A stretch of 64,000 nucleotides of DNA from Sphingopyxis sp. JAI108 (GCF_013410105.1 NZ_JACCCJ010000001.1:1054001-1118000), one strand, 5' to 3'; positions 1 through 8,067 are shown, numbered from the stretch's first letter. A program made the numbers and translations. Notes: generated from the sequence alone by a model not told the origin.

Positions 1-701
1 GCCGCGCGGGCTTTTTTGGCGGCAGCCAGGGCGGCTGGGTCGCTCCGCTGGCCGCGACGCTGACCAAAGCCGACTTCGTGACCGTCGGCTTCGGTCTCGT
101 CGCCTCGCCCATCGAGGAGGACCGCGAGCAGATGGTGTCCGAAGTGCGCGCGGCGGGGCTGGGCAAGGACGCCGAGGCGCTGGTCAACCGGCTATCGCAG
201 GCGACGTCGGGATTGCTCCTCTCCGATTTCCGCACCGGCTATGACGCGCTCGACGCGGTGCGGCGTGAAATGGCGGACAAGCCGTGGGCGGCAACGATCG
301 AAGGCGAATATAGCGGCGCGATTGCGCGAATGTCGAACGACGAACTGAAGCGGATCGGCCGCGCGCGCTTCGACAATCTCGAGTTGATCTGGGACTATGA
401 CGCGGTCGGGGCCTTGCGGAAACTCGATACCCCGCTGCTGTGGGTGCTCGCGGGCGAGGATCGCGAGGCGCCGATCGAAACGACGCGCGCCGCGCTGCTC
501 GGGCTGGCGAAAGAAGGCAAGCCCTTCGACGTCTACCTTTTCCCCGGCACCGACCATGGCATGTTCGAATTCACGACCGCCGCCGACGGGTCGCGCAGCG
601 TGACGCGCATCACCGACGGTTATCTCAAATTGCTCGGCGACTGGATCAAGGGGGATGTGCGCGGCACCTATGGCCACGCCGAGCGGCTTACCCCGCACTG
701 A
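1..701 (+). CDS. alpha/beta hydrolase, 3' part (5' end outside window)
   Basis: The reading frame is open from base 3, so the true start lies before the window. The nucleophile elbow G-G-S-Q-G-G-W is visible with Ser at bases 24-26, followed by a cap-like helical stretch, an acidic residue in [12 protein letters not shown] and the catalytic His in GTDHGMFEF, which completes a Ser-Asp-His triad. This is a dienelactone hydrolase or prolyl-oligopeptidase-like esterase fold; the substrate cannot be told. Its stop (699-701) lies inside the 3' end of the convergent murA gene, a 14-base overlap. Family assignment is safe, specific function is not. Confidence 0.85.
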   Translation, partial: RAGFFGGSQGGWVAPLAATLTKADFVTVGFGLVASPIEEDREQMVSEVRAAGLGKDAEALVNRLSQATSGLLLSDFRTGYDALDAVRREMADKPWAATIEGEYSGAIARMSNDELKRIGRARFDNLELIWDYDAVGALRKLDTPLLWVLAGEDREAPIETTRAALLGLAKEGKPFDVYLFPGTDHGMFEFTTAADGSRSVTRITDGYLKLLGDWIKGDVRGTYGHAERLTPH

Positions 702-1971
702 TCCGTTCGATATCGGCGCCGACCGCCTGCAGCTTTTCCTCGAGCCGCTCATAACCGCGATCGAGGTGATAGACGCGGTTGACTTCGGTCTGTCCCTGGG
801 CGGCGAGACCGGCGATGATCAGGCTCATCGAGGCGCGCAGGTCGGTCGCCATCACCGGCGCGCCGACGAGGTGATCGACCCCGCGCACGATCGCGGTGCG
901 GCCCTTGACCTGGATGTCGCAGCCCATGCGCGTCAGCTCGGGGACGTGCATATAGCGGTTCTCGAAGATCGTCTCGGTGAACAAAGATGCCCCTGTGCCG
1001 AGCGTCGCCATCGCCATGAATTGCGCCTGCATGTCGGTCGCGAAACCGGGATAGGGCGCGGTCGAAAGCGTGACGGGCCCGGCGCGACCGTCCATCGCGA
1101 CGCGGATGCCGGCCTTGGTCGGTTCGACCGTCGCGCCGGCTTCGCGGAGCGCGGCGAGCGTCGCGTCCATTTCGTCGGCCTTGGCGCCGACCAGTTCGAC
1201 GTCGCCTTGGGTGATGACGGCGGCGCAGGCGTAGCTGCCCGCCTCAATGCGGTCGGCCATGACGCGGTAGGTCGCGCCGTGCAGGCGGTCGACGCCCTCG
1301 ATCGTCAGCGTTTCGGTGCCGATACCCTCGATATGCGCGCCCATCGCGACGAGGCAGTTGCACAGGTCGACGATCTCGGGCTCGCGCGCCGCGTTTTCGA
1401 GCACGCACGTCCCCTTGGCGAGCACCCCCGCCATGACGGCATTTTCGGTCGCGCCGACCGACACGACGGGAAAGGTGAATTTGCCGCCCGCCAGCCGCCC
1501 GCCGGGGGCGACGGCCTTAACATAGCCCGAAGCCAACTCGATCTCGGCGCCAAAGGCTTCGAGCGCTTTCAGGTGCAGATCGATCGGGCGGTTGCCGATC
1601 GCGCAGCCGCCGGGCAGCGATACGGTCGCTTCGCCCGCGCGCGCGAGCAGCGGGCCGAGCACGAGGATCGACGCGCGCATCTTGCGCACGATGTCATAGG
1701 GCGCGACGGTCGAGGTCAGCGTCGTCGCGCGGGCGGTCATCACGCGGCCGAAATCTTCGGGTCGCGATCCCTCGATCGTCGTCGAGCAGCCGAGCTGGTT
1801 GAGCAGATGGCCGAAACCGTCAACATCGGCGAGGCGCGGCAGGTTGCGCAAGGTCAGCGGCTCGTCGGTAAGCAACGCGCACGGCAACAAGGTGAGCGCC
1901 GCATTCTTGGCACCGCTGATAGGAATCCGGCCCTTGAGTCGCTGGCCGCCGCGAATGACGATTTGATCCAT
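688..1971 (-). CDS. murA: UDP-N-acetylglucosamine 1-carboxyvinyltransferase MurA
   Basis: Transfers enolpyruvate from phosphoenolpyruvate to UDP-GlcNAc, the first committed step of peptidoglycan synthesis in the cytoplasm. The 427-residue length is normal. The N-terminus carries the Lys-Asn pair of the family ([13 protein letters not shown]), and the loop [11 protein letters not shown] contains the Cys that reacts with PEP and fosfomycin; a family variant with Asp there would be fosfomycin resistant, and this one is not. The 3' end overlaps the convergent hydrolase by 14 bases. The gene for a small membrane protein lies upstream on the same strand. Confidence 0.96.
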   Translation of the reverse strand: MDQIVIRGGQRLKGRIPISGAKNAALTLLPCALLTDEPLTLRNLPRLADVDGFGHLLNQLGCSTTIEGSRPEDFGRVMTARATTLTSTVAPYDIVRKMRASILVLGPLLARAGEATVSLPGGCAIGNRPIDLHLKALEAFGAEIELASGYVKAVAPGGRLAGGKFTFPVVSVGATENAVMAGVLAKGTCVLENAAREPEIVDLCNCLVAMGAHIEGIGTETLTIEGVDRLHGATYRVMADRIEAGSYACAAVITQGDVELVGAKADEMDATLAALREAGATVEPTKAGIRVAMDGRAGPVTLSTAPYPGFATDMQAQFMAMATLGTGASLFTETIFENRYMHVPELTRMGCDIQVKGRTAIVRGVDHLVGAPVMATDLRASMSLIIAGLAAQGQTEVNRVYHLDRGYERLEEKLQAVGADIERISAG

Positions 1972-2014
1972 CGGCTGTCTTTAGCGCATGCGCGAAGCCG
2001 CGCAAGCAGACTAG

Positions 2015-2476
2015 CTATGTCGAGCGATAGCCTGCATCGCCTTCGAACTGTTCCTGCGCCTCGCGCTGCCCTTTGCCCATGAAGATATAGCCGACGATCG
2101 CAAGGATCAACAGCGCGACGCCAAGCAGCGGAACGCCGCCCCGCGTCGCGACGATCAGTGCGATCCACACGATGTTGACGAGACCCAGGATCAGGAACAG
2201 CTTTTGGTTGTTGCCCGGAAAGCCATAGATATCGCGCCCATCGGGGGTGCGGATGCCATGGACGCCTTTGAGGTCGAAGGCGTTGTAGAGATAGAAGCGA
2301 CCGCGCGCCCCGGCGACAAGTTCGGCGGCAACATTGTCCTTCACCACCGCATTGCGGATCGTTCGCGGGCCAATGCCGTCCTGTTGAAAGGTGATGCTGC
2401 GGAAAACGCTGAGCCCGCCGCGGGCGCGTTTGAGGTCGGCGGCTTCGATACGGCCGTCGATGATCGAAGTGGTCAT
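2015..2476 (-). CDS. hypothetical membrane protein with two C-terminal TM segments
   Basis: About 153 residues from the ATG at 2476, chosen because GCAGGGGAT sits just upstream; longer in-frame starts lack a ribosome site. The first 90 residues are soluble (a region containing FRSITFQQDGIGPRTIRN), followed by two hydrophobic segments at about residues 93-108 and 113-132 and a short charged tail. I do not recognise a named family. It is upstream of murA on the same strand with a 43-base gap, so co-transcription is possible, and divergent from the DUF3011 gene. Confidence 0.7.
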   Translation of the reverse strand: MTTSIIDGRIEAADLKRARGGLSVFRSITFQQDGIGPRTIRNAVVKDNVAAELVAGARGRFYLYNAFDLKGVHGIRTPDGRDIYGFPGNNQKLFLILGLVNIVWIALIVATRGGVPLLGVALLILAIVGYIFMGKGQREAQEQFEGDAGYRST

Positions 2477-2677
2477 GGTCGGATCCCCTGCAATGGTGCG
2501 ACCCGGGGAAGAGACGCCAAAATAATCGATCCGGCGAAATAAGGAAAGCATGGTTAAGTCGTCGTGCTTGTGCCGCGCTTTGATCATGGCGCGCGAAGGG
2601 AAATTGTGAAATTATCAGCGACGAAATCAAGGAAGCGAGGGTTGCAGAAGTCGCAGTTCATCAGGGGAGAAAAGGGC

Positions 2678-3643
2678 ATGCGGAATCCTGTCGTTACGGC
2701 CGTCACGGCGGCGTCGCTCATCGCATCGCAAATGGCCGTCCCGGCGCTTGGGCAGGCGACGACCCTGCCTTACCCGCCGCCACCGACGCAGCCGGGCTAT
2801 GGATCGGGATATGAAGGCACGATCCGCTGCGAATCCTATGCCAATCGCCAGCAAAGCTGCCGCGTGCGGACCGGCAATCGCGTCGACCTGATCCGCGTGA
2901 TCGGCGGGCGTTGTTCGAAGGGGCGCGACTGGGGCTTCGACGCCGACCGGATCTGGGTTTCGGGCGGATGCCGCGCCGAATTCGGTTATGGCTATGGCGG
3001 GGGAGGTGGCTACCCGGGCTATGATTTCGCGGGCACGATAAAATGCGAATCGCGGGACAGGCGGTATCAGCAGTGCAACGCCCGCACCGGCAATCGCGTC
3101 GAGTTGACGCGCAAGATCGCGGGCAAGTGCAACGCCGGACGGCAATGGGGCTATACGGGCGATTATATCTGGGTCGACAAGGGCTGCCGCGCCGAGTTCG
3201 GTTATGGATATCGCAACACGCGACCGCCCGAAAAGGACAAGGACAAGGGGCCGAGCACCGGCCTGATCATCGGCGGCATCGTCGTCGCGGGCGGGCTGCT
3301 CGCGCTGCTCGCGAGCCAGAAGAAGAAAAAGGCCGACGGCACGGCCGAGGAAAGCGCGACGACGCATCCGCCCCGGGGCCCCGCGACGCTCAGCGCCAAT
3401 CTCGGCGGCCTGCCGAGCGCGTCGCGGCCGTCGGTGCAGAATTGCATGAACGATGCGGCGCGGCAGATCGGGATCACCGGCGGGACGCGGCTGTCCTATG
3501 ACAAGCTGATCTCGCTCGAGCAGGGCAATGGCGGCTGGCGCATCCGCGCGACGATGACCGCGACCTATCCCGACGGGGCGAAGCAGGTTGAAATGTACTG
3601 CCGCGCGACACCGAAAGACATCATCCAGCTCGACTTCACCTAG
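2678..3643 (+). CDS. secreted protein with two DUF3011 repeats and one TM segment
   Basis: 321 residues from the ATG at 2678, preceded by AGGGGAGAAAAGG. Residues 1-26 form a signal peptide ending in ALGQA. Two DUF3011-type repeats follow at about 47-105 and 117-177; each has the pattern I(R/K)CES...C..RTGNRV...C..GR.WG...IWV..GCRAEFGYG. A Gly/Tyr linker separates them. A hydrophobic segment (about 193-213) is followed by a Lys cluster and a C-terminal domain with two Cys. The repeats are probably disulfide-bonded and periplasmic or surface-located. Function unknown; the DUF3011 call is from motif memory. Confidence 0.8.
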   Translation: MRNPVVTAVTAASLIASQMAVPALGQATTLPYPPPPTQPGYGSGYEGTIRCESYANRQQSCRVRTGNRVDLIRVIGGRCSKGRDWGFDADRIWVSGGCRAEFGYGYGGGGGYPGYDFAGTIKCESRDRRYQQCNARTGNRVELTRKIAGKCNAGRQWGYTGDYIWVDKGCRAEFGYGYRNTRPPEKDKDKGPSTGLIIGGIVVAGGLLALLASQKKKKADGTAEESATTHPPRGPATLSANLGGLPSASRPSVQNCMNDAARQIGITGGTRLSYDKLISLEQGNGGWRIRATMTATYPDGAKQVEMYCRATPKDIIQLDFT

Positions 3644-3703
3644 ACAGGAAGCGGGGTTCCGCTATCCGGTGACGGATTTCGGGTGAAGGCGGAGCATGGC
3701 TGA

Positions 3704-4624
3704 ATGATGAAGGATGGCGGGCCCGCCGCGGCGATCTGGTCGCGGGCCTATCCGCTGCTCACCGTCACCGCGCTGTTCTGGGCCGGCAATTCGATCGTCG
3801 GCCGCGCGGCGCGCGACCTGGTGCCGCCGGCCGCCTTGTCCTTCTGGCGCTGGACGTTCGCGCTCTTGCTTCTGTTGCCGCTCGCATGGCCGCACCTGAA
3901 GCGCGACTGGCCCGTGCTGCGCGCGAACTGGCCGATCGTCGCGCTGCTCGGCGCGCTGGCGATCGGTTCGTTCAACATCCTGCTCTACACGGGCCTGCAG
4001 AGCACGACCGCGCTCAATTCGATGTTGATCCAGTCGGCGCTGCCGGCGCTTGTGCTTGTTGTCGGCGCGGTGGTTCTGGGCGACCGGACGAACCTGCGCC
4101 AAATTGCGGGCGTGGTCATTTCGCTCGCCGGCGTGCTCGCGATCATCGCGCGCGGCGATCCCGCGATGCTGTGGGGGCTCCGGCTCAATATCGGCGACGC
4201 GATCATCGGCGGCGCGGTGCTTATCTGGGCGCTCTATTCGGTGCTGCTCCGTCGCCGTCCCGCGGTGCACCCGCTCAGCTTTCTTGCGGCATCGATTGGG
4301 GTGGGGATCATGGTGATCGCGCCCTTTTACGCGCACGAACTCTGGTCGGGGCGGCTGATCGTTCCGGCGGCGGGCAGCGCGCTCGCGATCGCCTATGTTT
4401 CGATCTTTCCGTCCTTCCTCGCCTATCTTTTCTTCAATCGGGGGGTCGAGCTGATCGGGTCGGCGGCGACGGGGCAATATATGAATGTGATGCCGCTGAT
4501 GGGCGCGGGGCTCGCCATGCTGTTCCTCGGCGAGGCGCTGCACCTGTTCCACATCGCCGGGCTGGCGCTGATCGTCGCCGGAATCCTGGTTGCGGGGCGA
4601 CCGCCGCCGGCGGCACAGGCCTAG
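3704..4624 (+). CDS. EamA/DMT-superfamily transporter
   Basis: 306 residues with ten hydrophobic segments in two repeated halves, the EamA organisation of the drug/metabolite transporter superfamily. Inner-membrane exporter of unknown solute (relatives move amino acids or metabolites). The N-terminal half begins LTVTALFWAGNSIVGRAA, typical of the first TM helix of this family. Two adjacent ATG codons (3704, 3707) could start translation. The stop codon shares the palindrome CTAG at 4621-4624 with the stop of the convergent isomerase gene, so the two genes meet on four bases. Confidence 0.9.
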   Translation: MMKDGGPAAAIWSRAYPLLTVTALFWAGNSIVGRAARDLVPPAALSFWRWTFALLLLLPLAWPHLKRDWPVLRANWPIVALLGALAIGSFNILLYTGLQSTTALNSMLIQSALPALVLVVGAVVLGDRTNLRQIAGVVISLAGVLAIIARGDPAMLWGLRLNIGDAIIGGAVLIWALYSVLLRRRPAVHPLSFLAASIGVGIMVIAPFYAHELWSGRLIVPAAGSALAIAYVSIFPSFLAYLFFNRGVELIGSAATGQYMNVMPLMGAGLAMLFLGEALHLFHIAGLALIVAGILVAGRPPPAAQA

Positions 4625-5223
4625 GCCAGCGCTTCTTCGACCTGTGCAAGGCGGTCCTTGCCGAAATACATCTCGCCGCCGACGAAAAAGGTCGGGATGC
4701 CGAACACGCCGCGCGCGACCGCAGCTTCGGTGTTTTGCACAAGCTTCGCCTTGATCTCGGGCTCCTGCGTGCGCGCGAGGAGGGCCGGGCCGTCGAAGCC
4801 GTTCGCCGACAGAAAACCCGTGATCACCTCCGGCTCGTCCATCTTGAGGCCGTCCTCCCACATCGCGCGGTTCACCGCGTCGATATAGTCGTCGAGATTG
4901 CCTTCGTCGTCGGCAACGAACGCACCGCGCATGATCGTCAGCGTATTGACGGGGAAGTGCGGGTTGATGCGGAATTTGACGAGGCCGTGCTTAGCGATGA
5001 AGCGCCGCATCTCGAGGTTTTCATAAGCGAGCTTCGCCGGCGCATCGGCATATTGGACCATCGGCGCCTTGTTGCCCGTCGCCTTGAAGATGCCGCCCAA
5101 AAGGCATGGCGTGATGATCAGGTCGGCGCCGGTGCGGTCGAGCAGGTCGGGAAGCGCCTTCATCGACAGATAGGCATTGGGGCTGCCGAAATCGAAAATG
5201 AGTTCGAGCGTTTTGGTCACCAT
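4621..5223 (-). CDS. 2-hydroxychromene-2-carboxylate isomerase-like (DsbA/GST-kappa fold)
   Basis: 200 residues. The start ELIFDFGSPNAYLSMKALP carries the Ser that replaces the redox Cys in the HCCA isomerase / kappa-class GST branch of the DsbA fold, and GVFGIPTFFVGGEMYFGKDR is the typical cis-Pro region. Members isomerise hydroxychromene carboxylates or act as glutathione-dependent isomerases in aromatic degradation. The ATG (5221-5223) lies one frame over from the end of the upstream SDR gene, overlapping its TGA, so the two are translationally coupled. Substrate unknown; no other naphthalene-type catabolic gene is nearby. Confidence 0.9.
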   Translation of the reverse strand: MVTKTLELIFDFGSPNAYLSMKALPDLLDRTGADLIITPCLLGGIFKATGNKAPMVQYADAPAKLAYENLEMRRFIAKHGLVKFRINPHFPVNTLTIMRGAFVADDEGNLDDYIDAVNRAMWEDGLKMDEPEVITGFLSANGFDGPALLARTQEPEIKAKLVQNTEAAVARGVFGIPTFFVGGEMYFGKDRLAQVEEALA

Positions 5224-5948
5224 TTTTCTCCCCAAGGGCGAAGGTCGAGTTCGTGCGTCCACGCGCTTTTGGGCTGCTTGTGCAGCATGACATAATTGGC
5301 GGCGATGGCATCGGGGTTCAGGATGAGATCCTCCGCCTTGGCATGTTCGAAATCGGGATGGCGGCCCTTGATGAATTCGGTGTTGATCGCGCCGTCGATG
5401 ACCGTGTGCGCGACGTGAATGCCCTCTGGCCCCAGTTCGCGCGCCATCGATTGCGCGAGCATGCGGAGCGCCCCCTTGGCGCCCGAGAAGGCGGCGAAAC
5501 CCGACCCGCCGCGCAGGCTTGCCGTCGCGCCGGTGAAGATGATCGTGCCGCGGCCGCGTGGGGTCATGCGCTTCGCGGCCTCGCGGCCCATCAGGAAACC
5601 GCCGAGGCACGCCATCTCCCAGACCTTGGTGTAAACGCGCAGCGTTGTTTCGGCGATCGGGAAGTTCACATTGGCCCCGATATTGAACACCGCGACCTCG
5701 ACCGGACCGACCTCCGCCTCGACCTGGTCAAAGAGCTGGATCATCGCCTGTTCGTCGCGGGCGTCGCTGGGGAAGGCGCGCGCCTTCCGCCCGTCATCGC
5801 GGATCGATTGCGCCAGCGCTTCCAGTTGCTCGGCGTTGCGTTCGCGGCGGTTGACGCAGGCGGTGAGGCCTTCCGCCGCAAAGGCGCGCGCGATCGCCCC
5901 GCCGGTGGCGTCGCCGGCTCCGATGATGACGGCTGCGGGATGGGGCAT
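5217..5948 (-). CDS. SDR-family protein with degenerate catalytic tetrad
   Basis: 243 residues with a Rossmann fold: VIIGAGDATGGAIARAF at the N-terminus is an off-consensus Gly motif and NIGAN matches the NNAG loop. Aligning by eye to classical SDRs, the catalytic Tyr is Phe154 (FAAFSGAK) while Lys158 is kept; the Ser position is Ala and the Asn position is not Asn. This fits the SDR subgroup (SDR_c10-like) described as lacking the canonical tetrad. It starts with AGGAGAG upstream, is coupled to the isomerase gene, and is divergent from an HxlR regulator across a palindrome-bearing promoter. Catalysis may be altered or lost. Confidence 0.88.
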   Translation of the reverse strand: MPHPAAVIIGAGDATGGAIARAFAAEGLTACVNRRERNAEQLEALAQSIRDDGRKARAFPSDARDEQAMIQLFDQVEAEVGPVEVAVFNIGANVNFPIAETTLRVYTKVWEMACLGGFLMGREAAKRMTPRGRGTIIFTGATASLRGGSGFAAFSGAKGALRMLAQSMARELGPEGIHVAHTVIDGAINTEFIKGRHPDFEHAKAEDLILNPDAIAANYVMLHKQPKSAWTHELDLRPWGEKW

Positions 5949-5971
5949 GGGCGACTCTCCTCTTGCGCCGC

Positions 5972-5999
5972 ATAGTAACTATGATAATCATAGTGACAA
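5972..5999 (-). promoter_or_regulatory. promoter of SDR/isomerase operon with operator palindrome in its spacer
   Basis: Read on the minus strand, TTGTCA (5994-5999) and TACTAT (5972-5977) are separated by 16 bases and make a good -35/-10 pair. The spacer is filled by the 17-base palindrome ACTATGATAATCATAGT (5978-5994; 8-base arms, one central base). It lies between the SDR gene and the divergent HxlR-type regulator, so it is the obvious operator for that regulator. A partial extra half-site, CATAGT, is at 5971-5976. Regulator binding is inference. Confidence 0.65.
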
Positions 6000-6050
6000 G
6001 AGGATTTTGAGGATTCGAAAGGAGCTTTTGAGGTTGCGTGCAAGAACGTC

Positions 6051-6124
6051 GTCATTGCGAGCGAAGCGAAGCAATCCAGAGTGGCGTAAACCGCTCTGGA
6101 TTGCTTCGCTTCGCTCGCAATGAC
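6051..6124. repeat. dispersed palindromic element, family A, copy 1
   Basis: Perfect 31-base inverted arms at 6051-6081 (begins GTCATTGCGAGCGAAGCGAA) and 6094-6124, with a 12-base loop. The same element recurs at 17002-17078. Sequences of the CGTCATTGCGAGCG...AAGCAATCCAGA type are scattered in the intergenic regions of many bacteria. It lies in the leader between the operator and the HxlR regulator start (6143) and would fold into a long hairpin if transcribed. Confidence 0.85.
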
Positions 6125-6142
6125 GGGAATGAAGGACGGTCT

Positions 6143-6634
6143 ATGCCTAAACGCGCAGACCTGTCGGATACTTTCTGCCCCGTCGGGCGTTCGGCGGAAT
6201 TGCTCGGCGACCGTGCGGTGCTGTTGATCCTGCGCGACCTGTTTTTCGGGCGACGGCGGTTCGAGGCGATCGCCGCGAACACGGGGCTCGGTCCCCAGCT
6301 CGTCTCGGCGCGACTGAAGCTGATGGAAAAGGAAGGGGTGGTCGAGCGCCATGCCTATCAGGAGCGGCCGCCACGCCACGAATATCGGCTGACCGCGAAG
6401 GGCAAGGACCTGTTCGACGTCCTCTATGCGATGCGCAACTGGGCCGAACGCTGGGCCTATGAAGAGGGTGAAACGGGGTCGGGTCCGGCCATGCGCTATA
6501 CCCATCGCGCTTGCGGCGCCGACGTCGGGACGGCGACCGTCTGCCCCGGATGCGGCGAGCTATTGCGCTACGGCGATCTGAAGGGGGAGCCCTCTGCGGC
6601 GCTCAGCGCCGAGCAGGCGGCCAAGGGGGGCTGA
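6143..6634 (+). CDS. HxlR-family winged-helix regulator with C-terminal zinc-ribbon-like tail
   Basis: 163 residues from the ATG at 6143 (GAAGGACG upstream). Residues 10-100 match the HxlR/MarR-like winged helix: FCPVGRSAELLGDRAVLLILRDLF, then RRRFEAIAANTGLGPQLVSARLKLMEKEGVVER and a wing region PPRHEYRLTAKG. The C-terminus has HRAC and CPGCG, four Cys/His that could bind zinc. It is divergent from the SDR/isomerase operon and probably controls it through the palindrome at 5978-5994. The dispersed repeat 6051-6124 lies in its leader. The effector is unknown. The stop abuts the convergent clpS stop. Confidence 0.9.
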   Translation: MPKRADLSDTFCPVGRSAELLGDRAVLLILRDLFFGRRRFEAIAANTGLGPQLVSARLKLMEKEGVVERHAYQERPPRHEYRLTAKGKDLFDVLYAMRNWAERWAYEEGETGSGPAMRYTHRACGADVGTATVCPGCGELLRYGDLKGEPSAALSAEQAAKGG

Positions 6635-6961
6635 TCAGGCCTTTTCCAGCGTGCATTGCAGCGGATGCTGGTTCTGCCGCGCCGCGTCCATCACCTGGTT
6701 CACCTTGGTTTCGGCGACTTCATAGCTGAACACGCCGCACACGCCGACGCCCTGCTGGTGGACATGCAGCATCACCTGCGTCGCCTGTTCGATGTCCATG
6801 TTGAAGAAACGCTGCAGCACCATCACGACGAATTCCATCGGCGTATAATCGTCGTTGAGCAGCAGCACCTTGTACATCGAGGGCTTCTTGGCCTTCGCGC
6901 GGGTACGCGTCGCAATGCCGACGCCGGGGCTGCCGGGTGCGCCGTCGTCCTTGTCCGCCAT
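6635..6961 (-). CDS. clpS: ATP-dependent Clp protease adaptor ClpS
   Basis: Delivers N-end-rule substrates to ClpAP. The core [20 protein letters not shown] carries the Asn-Asp pair that contacts the substrate N-terminus, and [22 protein letters not shown] and the Gly-rich [17 protein letters not shown] segment are typical. I take [10 protein letters not shown] at 6961 as the start (108 residues, the usual length); starts further upstream (ATG at about 7000) would add a hydrophobic lead not typical of the family, and neither has a strong ribosome site. It is transcribed toward the HxlR gene, the two stops being adjacent. Confidence 0.93.
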   Translation of the reverse strand: MADKDDGAPGSPGVGIATRTRAKAKKPSMYKVLLLNDDYTPMEFVVMVLQRFFNMDIEQATQVMLHVHQQGVGVCGVFSYEVAETKVNQVMDAARQNQHPLQCTLEKA

Positions 6962-7082
6962 GGCGCGGACCGGATGGATGGTCGAAACTGGAAACATCAT
7001 GGGCAGGAATATCGCAAGCGGCGGGCGAAGCGCAAGAGGCGCGGTCGCCGATTTTAACCTCTTGTTCGCCAGCGGTAGCGCC

Positions 7083-7120
7083 AAAAACAAGAACCGCCCG
7101 CTTCCTGAGGAAGCGAGCGG
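7083..7120 (-). terminator. Rho-independent terminator after the phasin gene
   Basis: On the minus strand a 12-base stem CCGCTCGCTTCC / GGAAGCGGGCGG with a TCA loop (7094-7120) is followed by TTCTTGTTTTT. It lies about 75 bases after the phasin stop and before clpS, so the phasin transcript ends here and clpS has its own promoter. Confidence 0.8.
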
Positions 7121-7192
7121 CCTTTGGGGTGTCGGCGCAGGCGGGGAGAGGAGGGGGAAGTGCCCGCGCCAACGGTGGAAGGTGAAAGCGCC

Positions 7193-7945
7193 TCAGGCGG
7201 CCTTCATCTTCGAAGTGATGACCGAAACGCGGTTCGAGATCGGCGCGAAGCTTTCGTTCGTCAGCTTGACGACGAGTTCGCTGGTCTTCGAGGTCTGCGC
7301 AACAGCGGCGTCGAACGCCTTCTTGCTGTTTTCGGCATAAAGCTTGAAGAAGTCGGCCGGTGTCTTGACGGCGGTGTAGCCCTTCAGCGCGGCGGTCGTG
7401 TCTTCGAAGCTCTTGCGAGCATAGGTGACGCCTTCCTGGCCGAGCGTTTCGATGCCCTTGGCAGCGATCTTGCCCGATTCGACGAGGGCTTCGATGTTCG
7501 CCTTGTTGAACTCGACGGCCTCTTCGGCCATCTTGCTGGTCTTCGCCATGGCTTCCTTGGCCTTCTCGTTGAAGTCGGCGGTCAGGGCTTCGGCGCGGGT
7601 CTTCGCTTCGTCGGCGAATTTCTTGACGGTGTCGTTCATGGTCTTGAATCCTTTGGTGGTGACGGCGGCCGGCTTCGGCGCAGTCGCCGAGGTTTTCAGG
7701 GCGGCCTTGGGGGCAATGGTCTTCGCGGCCGCCTTCTTCGGGGCGACCTTCTTGGCTGCCGGCTTTGCGGCTTTCTTTTGGACCGGCTTGGCTTTCGCCG
7801 CGACAGTCTTGGTTTTCACGGGCGCCGGGGCCTTCGCCGCGGGCGCAGCTTCAGCCGGAGCGACAGGAGCGGCCACCGGCTTGGCGGCGGTTTCCAGCGT
7901 CGCGGCTTCGAAAGCCTTTTCGGCACTATCCATCTTGGTAGCCAT
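7193..7945 (-). CDS. phasin-family protein with Lys/Ala/Pro-rich N-terminal tail
   Basis: 250 residues; the start at 7945 has AAGGAGTTG seven bases upstream. The C-terminal part (about 100-250) is a phasin domain: amphipathic helices TMNDTVKKFADEAKTRAEAL, NKANIEALVESGKIAAKGIE and DFFKLYAENSKKAFDAAV, which coat PHA granules. Residues about 42-88 are a low-complexity Lys/Ala/Pro run (for example KKAAKPAAKKVAPKKAAAK), like the histone-H1-like tail of PhaF. It lies directly downstream of phaC on the same strand, with its own TGC-rich operator-like sites and a terminator. Granule binding is family knowledge; DNA binding is inference. Confidence 0.88.
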   Translation of the reverse strand: MATKMDSAEKAFEAATLETAAKPVAAPVAPAEAAPAAKAPAPVKTKTVAAKAKPVQKKAAKPAAKKVAPKKAAAKTIAPKAALKTSATAPKPAAVTTKGFKTMNDTVKKFADEAKTRAEALTADFNEKAKEAMAKTSKMAEEAVEFNKANIEALVESGKIAAKGIETLGQEGVTYARKSFEDTTAALKGYTAVKTPADFFKLYAENSKKAFDAAVAQTSKTSELVVKLTNESFAPISNRVSVITSKMKAA

Positions 7946-7960
7946 CGGGACAACTCCTTT

Positions 7961-8025
7961 ATGTTGCACTGCACAATATAGGAGTGGATCGGCGATTTCA
8001 AGAGAAAATTTGTGCGGTGCACAAA
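7961..8025 (-). promoter_or_regulatory. two TGC-rich dyad sites upstream of phasin (candidate PhaR operators)
   Basis: Two related dyads lie between phaC and the phasin start: TTGTGCAGTGCAA on the minus strand within 7961-7978, and TTTGTGCGGTGCACAAA at 8009-8025, a perfect 7-3-7 inverted repeat. Both share TTGTGC(A/G)GTGCA. TGC-rich dyads of this type recall sites bound by the PHA-responsive repressor PhaR in alphaproteobacteria such as Paracoccus. No phaR gene is in the window. Confidence 0.5.
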
Positions 8026-8067
8026 AATGCTGCAGCGCCGGTCCGAAAGCAATATATTCGCCGGATA

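Noticed and set aside
4621..5948. Naphthalene/aromatic degradation cluster suggested by the HCCA-isomerase-like gene
   Set aside because: No ring dioxygenase, extradiol dioxygenase or aldolase is near, so only a generic isomerase call is supported.
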